Positions 10,401 to 11,544 of a stretch of 11,544 nt of DNA are shown in pieces. Each line of letters opens with the position of its first letter. The first letter of the stretch is position 1. The stretch comes from Phoronis ovalis (lineage: Eukaryota > Phoronida > Phoronidae), in assembly GCA_028565635.1 (NCBI GenBank), contig JAOXYB010052345.1, positions 1 through 11,544 of the forward strand, read 5' to 3'. Both the position numbers and the translations under genes were made by a program. The notes below the pieces were generated by a model. The model saw only the letters and a program-made list of their open reading frames with translations, had not been told where the DNA came from and searched no databases.

Positions 10401-11498
10401 TTTGTTTGTGTGGACAACACCTTTTATATTTTGTTGAATATCTCTAAAACAAGTCATCAAACTGACAAAAAAATTTGCAGGAAAGTGTAAAAATGATTGT
10501 TCCTTGTCACTGTCATTTTTGTTCTTATTTTGTATTTTAAATTAAAGTTTGAACGTTGCCATGGTACCCAAATTTATCATTTTTCTAAAAATATGCTACT
10601 TTATGCCTTTTGTTTTTTTCTACCAAATATCTTTTTCTTACAATAGAAGAAGTTTAATTTATACGAATATGGTAAAAGAAAAATGAAGAAACGCTACTTC
10701 GTTATGATTTTATAAGCTTTTTCTTCAAGCTCAATTAAACTGTCATTCTAGCATTAGGGGATTGCGTTGCTACTTCGTGTGTAAGTAATAATTCGTGCAT
10801 TGACAAAAAAATTTAAACTATTTTACCAATACGCACTTGAGTTTAACATCATGTATGTTTTACTTTTTTCTGAAAGCAATAGTGGCAAATTTAGTTTTTG
10901 TGGCAACCGATTATTTTAATATTGCAAGCATTTTAATTTTAACTTGATTTCTTGTTTTTACCGAACTAACTGCTTTTCACATAATTTAAGATAAAAAGCT
11001 GTCACATAGCATGGAACAAAAATTCTAGTGCTCCTGCTGGCTGTATGCGATGCCATTTGAAAGTGCTTTTTATTCTATATTAGAAGCTAGAACAATATCT
11101 TGCTGGCGGAAAACATATAATTGAAACTGATATGTTGCATAACCCTAGCTATGTTTTGGGAGGGCGGCTCTGCGTGGCAACCTGGAAAGTAGATGCCCCA
11201 TGTTTGGGGTAGTAGTTTTAATTTATCATCGTGCAATCATGTTATTTTGCCATTTAAATTATTTACAATTATGGAGACTTTGGAGCATAATATTACTTTT
11301 TTTGTGCTAAGGTACATTTGACCTTAATTTTTTTAATACATGTTAATATACGTACATGATGCCTTAAAAGTTTGAATTCGTCGTGCAGTGTCCGTGTTTC
11401 TTCGGCGTTCGGCTAGCGTAAATAGCGGTAATTTAGGAATTTTGGTTAATCCAAGTTTAATCAAAATTGCACGCTTGATAGCAGCAGCTCGGTTGTTT
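4266..11498 (-). CDS. lefty: Lefty-like TGF-beta superfamily ligand, seven exons, 5' partial
   Basis: Joined minus-strand exons 11498-11356, 8398-8255, 7489-7394, 6761-6573, 6152-6012, 4950-4850 and 4418-4266 give 967 coding bases, an uninterrupted 321 residues plus TAA. All splice sites are GT/AG and all phases match. The first ~219 residues are a TGF-beta propeptide: IKRAILIKLGL start, MQFWFDIT, KLRVKVYQI, RWIFVDL...VQDW and one N-glycosylation sequon (NAS). RLRR at 6078-6067 is the furin-type cleavage site. The 102-residue mature part has six cysteines (ACYG, CIGTC, FTC, CGC). The family is secreted and binds type I/II serine-kinase receptors or, for Lefty, blocks Nodal and its co-receptor. 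Absence of the dimer cysteine, a 16-residue gap between CIGTC and FTC, and a tail after CGC favour Lefty; assignment to the superfamily is near certain, to Lefty about two in three. The signal-peptide exon is missing and probably lies past the window end. Confidence 0.85.
4850..4950 (-). CDS. Exon F: cystine-knot centre, CIGTC
   Basis: The 101-base exon is entered in phase 1 after TTGTCTTTTTTAG and left in phase 0 at GAG|GTAATT. It encodes PNLNVINPRGFNTLRCIGTC, then TNTFPPPVAIPHE. 'P-x-G-F-x-x-x-x-C-x-G-x-C' carries knot cysteines two and three (4903-4901 and 4891-4889). The two tryptophans of the usual G-W-x-x-W-(I/V) strand are absent (Leu and Asn occupy them). After the second cysteine only 13 residues remain before the exon ends, and no N-H-A helix motif follows, unlike BMP, activin and TGF-beta ligands. 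Confidence 0.9.
6012..6152 (-). CDS. Exon E: furin site RLRR and start of the mature ligand
   Basis: The 141-base exon is phase 1 at both ends, with acceptor TTTTCTACAG and donor GTG|GTAAGT, the strongest donor in the gene. It ends the propeptide (HPKLDIITVS, the last strand) and encodes AKRLRR, an R-x-x-R proprotein convertase site at 6078-6067. The mature chain then begins QASESNACYGQHIFVDLS. The cysteine at 6045-6043 is the first knot cysteine, and 'C-x-x-x-x-(I/L)-(F/Y)-V-D-(L/F)-S' is the standard first finger strand. A second AG two bases downstream (exon start 6150) would break the frame. Confidence 0.92.
6067..6078 (-). other. Proprotein convertase cleavage site RLRR
   Basis: The codons AGA CTA AGA CGA encode R-L-R-R, matching R-x-(K/R)-R. 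The site lies 16 residues before the first knot cysteine, the usual place for cutting a TGF-beta precursor. Cleavage here would release a 102-residue mature chain. Confidence 0.85.
6573..6761 (-). CDS. Exon D: propeptide, 'RWIFVDL..TVQDW' strand
   Basis: The 189-base exon is phase 1 at both ends, with acceptor TTTGTGTTTTCAG and donor AAG|GTACAC. It encodes QTQLLDSSVMHSKDRWIFVD, then LKSTVQDWVADSNSNHG and IKVSVED. The L-L-D-S ... W-x-x-F/V-D-(V/L) ... V-x-x-W ... N-H-G-(I/L)-x-V pattern is the most diagnostic part of a TGF-beta propeptide. NAS near the end is the only N-glycosylation sequon seen in the translated exons. A single propeptide cysteine (PTCQ) lies close to the donor. The open frame continues upstream into the intron, so the longer frame starting near 6813 is not the real start. 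Confidence 0.92.
7394..7489 (-). CDS. Exon C: propeptide strand 'KLRVKVYQI'
   Basis: The 96-base exon is phase 1 at both ends, with acceptor TTTGTGATGTTCAG and donor ACT|GTGAGT. It encodes LPYGAFSEATAQLGHK followed by LRVKVYQITSEKFNN. The basic-hydrophobic strand ending in V-Y-Q is typical of the third conserved strand of TGF-beta family propeptides and sits exactly where expected, between the LSLY strand of exon B and the LLDSS...W strand of exon D. The exon is too short to stand out as an open frame, and was found by splice-site and family-pattern matching. Confidence 0.85.
7988..8115. repeat. Perfect inverted repeat, 25-bp arms, in an intron
   Basis: The left arm (7988-8012, beginning TTCCTCCATAAG) is exactly complementary to the right arm (8091-8115, ending CTTATGGAGGAA) around a 78-base AT-rich spacer. 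Pairing continues imperfectly inside through TTATTATT/AATAATAT. A perfect 25-bp match over unselected intron sequence implies recent origin or maintenance. It could be a small foldback or MITE-like element, although no target-site duplication or transposase was recognised, or a structured intronic RNA element. It lies between exons C and B. Confidence 0.85.
8255..8398 (-). CDS. Exon B: propeptide core (FDI and LSLY strands)
   Basis: The 144-base exon is phase 1 at both ends. The acceptor is GTGCCATTTCAG and the donor CAG|GTAGGT. It encodes INKEHSERMQFWFDIT, then KILTARLSLYKNRLQPGEG. The signature is 'F-x-F-D-(I/V) ... L-x-x-A-x-L-x-(L/V)-(Y/F)', the first two beta strands of the TGF-beta propeptide arm domain. 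A second usable acceptor lies 12 bases upstream (exon start 8410) and stays in frame, adding four residues. The intron on the upstream side is the longest in the gene (2956 bases); the one downstream (7490-8254) contains a perfect 25-bp-arm hairpin. Confidence 0.88.
8399..11355 (-). other. Large intron between exons A and B
   Basis: This 2957-base stretch is bounded by donor GTACGT (11355) and the tandem acceptors before exon B. The phases of A and B match directly, and the joined protein continues as a normal propeptide, so no exon is required inside. It contains an AT microsatellite, poly-A and poly-T tracts, and a 13-base direct repeat TGTTTTATATTAG at 8857-8869 and 8874-8886. Nothing else was recognised. 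Transcriptional enhancers may lie here but cannot be seen. Confidence 0.6.
9720..9734. repeat. (AT)n microsatellite
   Basis: About seven AT units in the large intron between exons A and B. A similar TA run ends the window (11533-11544). Confidence 0.8.
11356..11498 (-). CDS. Exon A: N-terminal part of the TGF-beta propeptide
   Basis: The 143-base exon is entered in phase 2 after an acceptor reading TATATTTTAG and left in phase 1 at donor GTACGT. It encodes 47 whole codons beginning NNRAAAIKRAILIKLGL. The pattern of basic residues plus I-L-x-K-L-G-L is the usual opening of latency-type propeptides, the amphipathic alpha-1 helix that straps the mature ligand. The end, TDTARRIQTFKAS, lines up with the 'ADTIRSF' stretch that precedes the first beta strand in BMP-like propeptides, so it joins naturally to exon B with no exon missing. 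The split codon becomes Tyr with the 8398 acceptor of exon B. No signal peptide is encoded here. The frame stays open to base 11544, so read-through upstream cannot be excluded, but the AG and pyrimidine-rich tract make an acceptor more likely. Confidence 0.78.
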
Positions 11499-11544
11499 CT
11501 AAAATATACATGTGTGTATAAATGAATAACTATGTATATATATA

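Noticed and set aside
10290-10410. Minus-strand 30-codon frame (starting MPRSTVCQCLDRR) suggestive of a transposase helix-turn-helix
   Set aside because: Too short, with no flanking transposase sequence or terminal repeats; resemblance is not above chance.

Overview
The window reads as metazoan genomic DNA: AT-rich, with long non-coding stretches and short exons bounded by GT/AG splice sites. No bacterial gene organisation is visible. No long open frame looks like a complete gene. The real content is one split gene on the minus strand, rebuilt here by matching splice sites, intron phases and protein family patterns. Seven exons run from 11498 down to 4266 (A 11498-11356, B 8398-8255, C 7489-7394, D 6761-6573, E 6152-6012, F 4950-4850, G 4418-4266). 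The joins are phase-consistent throughout (2 | 1 | 1 | 1 | 1 | 1 | 0 | stop) and give a 321-residue open frame that lacks only its signal-peptide exon(s), which should lie beyond base 11544.

The product is a secreted TGF-beta superfamily ligand. Exons A-D carry the latency-type propeptide, exon E the furin-like site RLRR, and exons E-G a 102-residue mature cystine-knot domain. That domain has only the six knot cysteines. The extra cysteine normally used for the covalent dimer is replaced by Thr, the segment that normally carries the long 'wrist' helix is about half its usual length, and the chain continues 12 residues past the terminal CGC. This combination is the hallmark of Lefty, the monomeric Nodal antagonist, so the gene is called Lefty-like, with a divergent TGF-beta ligand as the alternative. 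Lefty is generally described from deuterostomes, so a hemichordate, echinoderm or cephalochordate-type host is suggested but not proven by the sequence.

Layout: 1-4265 is gene-poor and holds degenerate dispersed repeats (about 1270-1340 and 1826-1890), an 11-G run, a 22-bp palindrome and possible polyadenylation signals for the minus-strand gene. 4266-11498 is the gene. Its introns hold a 25-bp-arm hairpin (7988-8115) and two possible relic exons between F and G. 8399-11355 is one large intron in which no exon could be supported. 11499-11544 is the start of the next upstream intron.
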